From assembly GCA_900555465.1 (NCBI GenBank), contig USLE01000081.1:1-6386 (forward strand): 6,386 bases of DNA. Direction: 5' to 3'. Shown in pieces: positions 5,169-6,386 of this stretch (positions are counted from its first letter, which is position 1; every line of letters starts with the position of its first letter). Under the pieces are notes generated by a model. The model was not told the origin of the DNA. It worked only from the letters and a program-made list of their open reading frames with translations, and did no database searches. Source of the stretch: an uncultured Butyricicoccus sp. GTDB lineage: Bacteria; Bacillota; Clostridia; Oscillospirales; Butyricicoccaceae. The position numbers and the translations under genes are program-made.

Positions 5169-6386
5169 ATGACACCGCAGAAACGTGCCTTACTGTACAT
5201 CCGTCGGAAAAAGAAATTCTCTATCCTGCTGTTCCTGCTGCTGGCGCTGCTGTTTTCTGCGTGCCTGATAGGGATCATCATGGTGCGCGCATTGCAGGAC
5301 ACGCAGGCCACGCTCCGCCGCACGTTTGCCGGGAGCTTCTATGTATCGACCAACTGGCCCCTTGTTGGGACACAACCGGAAAACGTCCCGGGATTCAAAT
5401 TTTTGGACGATGAGATGGCGGAGCAGATCGGTAATTTTGAAGGGATCACCGCGATCAACGCGACCTCATACGATTATCTGGCCTCGGATGAGCTCACCCT
5501 GATTCCCGGAGCTCATGCCAGATATTTGAAAGAAACTGACCCCGATGATGAAAGTTACAAAAATAAACTGTATTTCACCAAGGCTCCTTCCTATTCATTC
5601 AATTCCTATTCTGAATTGGCTCCGGAGTTTCGTATGGGACAGTATACGCTGGTCAAGGGCCGCCACATCACGCCGGAGGATACCCATGTTGCTATCATCT
5701 CGGATGTTCTGGCGGAAAAGAACGGTCTGGATGTGGGGGATTCCTATTATGTATATGATTATGACGTGACCGGTGCGTTCTCCAATTATAATGGGATAGA
5801 TTTTGACCTTACAATTGTTGGTATCTATCATGTGGAAGCGAAGCAGAAAACCACTAAATTCACAAATGAATCTGACATTGCAGCAAATAAAGTCTTCGCT
5901 GATACACACACATATGTGGAAACGAAACAGCGCGCAAACGACTACATATACTTTCCCTTTGTCTATTTCTTTGTCGACGATCCGGCACGCATCGACGAGA
6001 TCATGGCCGCCGAGCAGGAGCGGGACGATATCCCGTGGGAGTATTACCTGATCGAGGCTGACGAGAGTGAGTACAGCACGGTTGCCGAGCCGCTGCGCTC
6101 CATGCACACAACCATCATTGTAATCACTTGTATTGTCGCTGCTGTGCTGCTGATCCTGCTGCATTTGGTGCTGCGGATGTCGTTGCAAAGCCGCAAGCAG
6201 GAGACCAAGGTCTATCGCTGCCTTGGCAAGCGGAATATCTGGGGGCAGTTCGTGATCGAAGGGATCCTGCTTGCGTTGCTTGCATTTATCCCGGCGGCAG
6301 CGCTTGTGCCACCGTGTACGGCTGCTATGGGCACAGCAGTGGAGAATATCGTCGCGGCGCAGAATGAGGAGCCGCCGGAGTATAGC
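5169..6386 (+). CDS. FtsX-like ABC transporter permease (C-terminus off window)
   Basis: An integral membrane subunit of an FtsX/MacB-type ABC system. Such proteins couple a cytoplasmic ATPase to an extracellular domain for export, lipoprotein or peptide handling, or signalling; the substrate is not evident. The 406 visible residues start with a basic segment (QKRALLYIRRKKK) and a first membrane helix (about 17-39). A large extracytoplasmic domain (about 40-311), rich in Asp and Tyr, follows. Then come a second helix (about 313-335), the cytoplasmic stretch SRKQETKVYRCLGK typical of FtsX-like permeases, and a third helix (about 362-383). A fourth helix is expected past the edge. GGAGGAGGGG (5154-5163) fixes the ATG at 5169. 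The frame is open back to 5067 with ATGs at 5085 and 5145, but these lack ribosome binding sites. The middle of the gene (about 5520-5960) is richer in AT codons than the housekeeping genes nearby. No ATPase is adjacent upstream, so the partner is expected downstream. Confidence 0.85.
   Translation, partial: MTPQKRALLYIRRKKKFSILLFLLLALLFSACLIGIIMVRALQDTQATLRRTFAGSFYVSTNWPLVGTQPENVPGFKFLDDEMAEQIGNFEGITAINATSYDYLASDELTLIPGAHARYLKETDPDDESYKNKLYFTKAPSYSFNSYSELAPEFRMGQYTLVKGRHITPEDTHVAIISDVLAEKNGLDVGDSYYVYDYDVTGAFSNYNGIDFDLTIVGIYHVEAKQKTTKFTNESDIAANKVFADTHTYVETKQRANDYIYFPFVYFFVDDPARIDEIMAAEQERDDIPWEYYLIEADESEYSTVAEPLRSMHTTIIVITCIVAAVLLILLHLVLRMSLQSRKQETKVYRCLGKRNIWGQFVIEGILLALLAFIPAAALVPPCTAAMGTAVENIVAAQNEEPPEYS

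Noticed and set aside
5250..5270. Possible lipoprotein signal (FSAC, Cys32) in the permease
   Set aside because: Position -3 is Phe, which does not fit a normal lipobox, and the segment is the first membrane helix of an FtsX-like permease.

Overview
This window looks like ordinary chromosome from a GC-rich member of the Clostridia (Firmicutes). An Oscillospirales/Butyricicoccaceae-type gut anaerobe is my guess, made from gene style alone. The support is strong AAGGAGG-type ribosome binding sites, sigma-70/SigA-like promoters, a dimer-type glycyl-tRNA synthetase, a DUF378 membrane protein, an FtsX-like permease of the kind common in Clostridia, and GC-rich genes separated by AT-rich spacers. 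I see no insertion sequence, phage gene, CRISPR array or attachment site.

Layout. From 1 to 1101 on the minus strand is the N-terminal 367 residues of a YkpA/YbiT-type ABC-F ATPase, cut by the left edge. A 167-base divergent spacer holds promoters for both directions and a small palindrome. On the plus strand a short nitroreductase (1269-1790) is followed 35 bases later by a Sir2-family NAD-dependent deacylase (1826-2542), probably as one operon. A DUF378 two-helix membrane protein follows (2631-2846). Its only plausible ribosome binding site lies inside a 12-bp hairpin, and a clear terminator follows the gene.

The centre is a translation block. A tRNA-Ala with anticodon CGC lies on the minus strand (3099-3174), with its own terminator and a perfect-consensus promoter. 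It is divergent from glyS, glycyl-tRNA synthetase (3331-4722, plus strand). The two promoters are physically interleaved in about 42 bases. No T-box is visible ahead of glyS, although that is a common control for this gene in Firmicutes. A textbook terminator ends glyS. After a roughly 400-base, partly AT-rich spacer with no convincing gene, an FtsX-like ABC transporter permease starts at 5169 and runs off the right edge with 406 residues visible.

How it works together. Three units concern translation: the ABC-F factor, tRNA-Ala and GlyRS. The nitroreductase and sirtuin pair both use nicotinamide or flavin cofactors. The permease presumably works with an ATP-binding subunit outside the window. 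I found no clearly new multi-gene system. The best leads are regulatory: the interleaved tRNA-Ala/glyS promoters, the masked ribosome binding site of the DUF378 gene, and the apparently one-sided ATP-site degeneration of the ABC-F protein.
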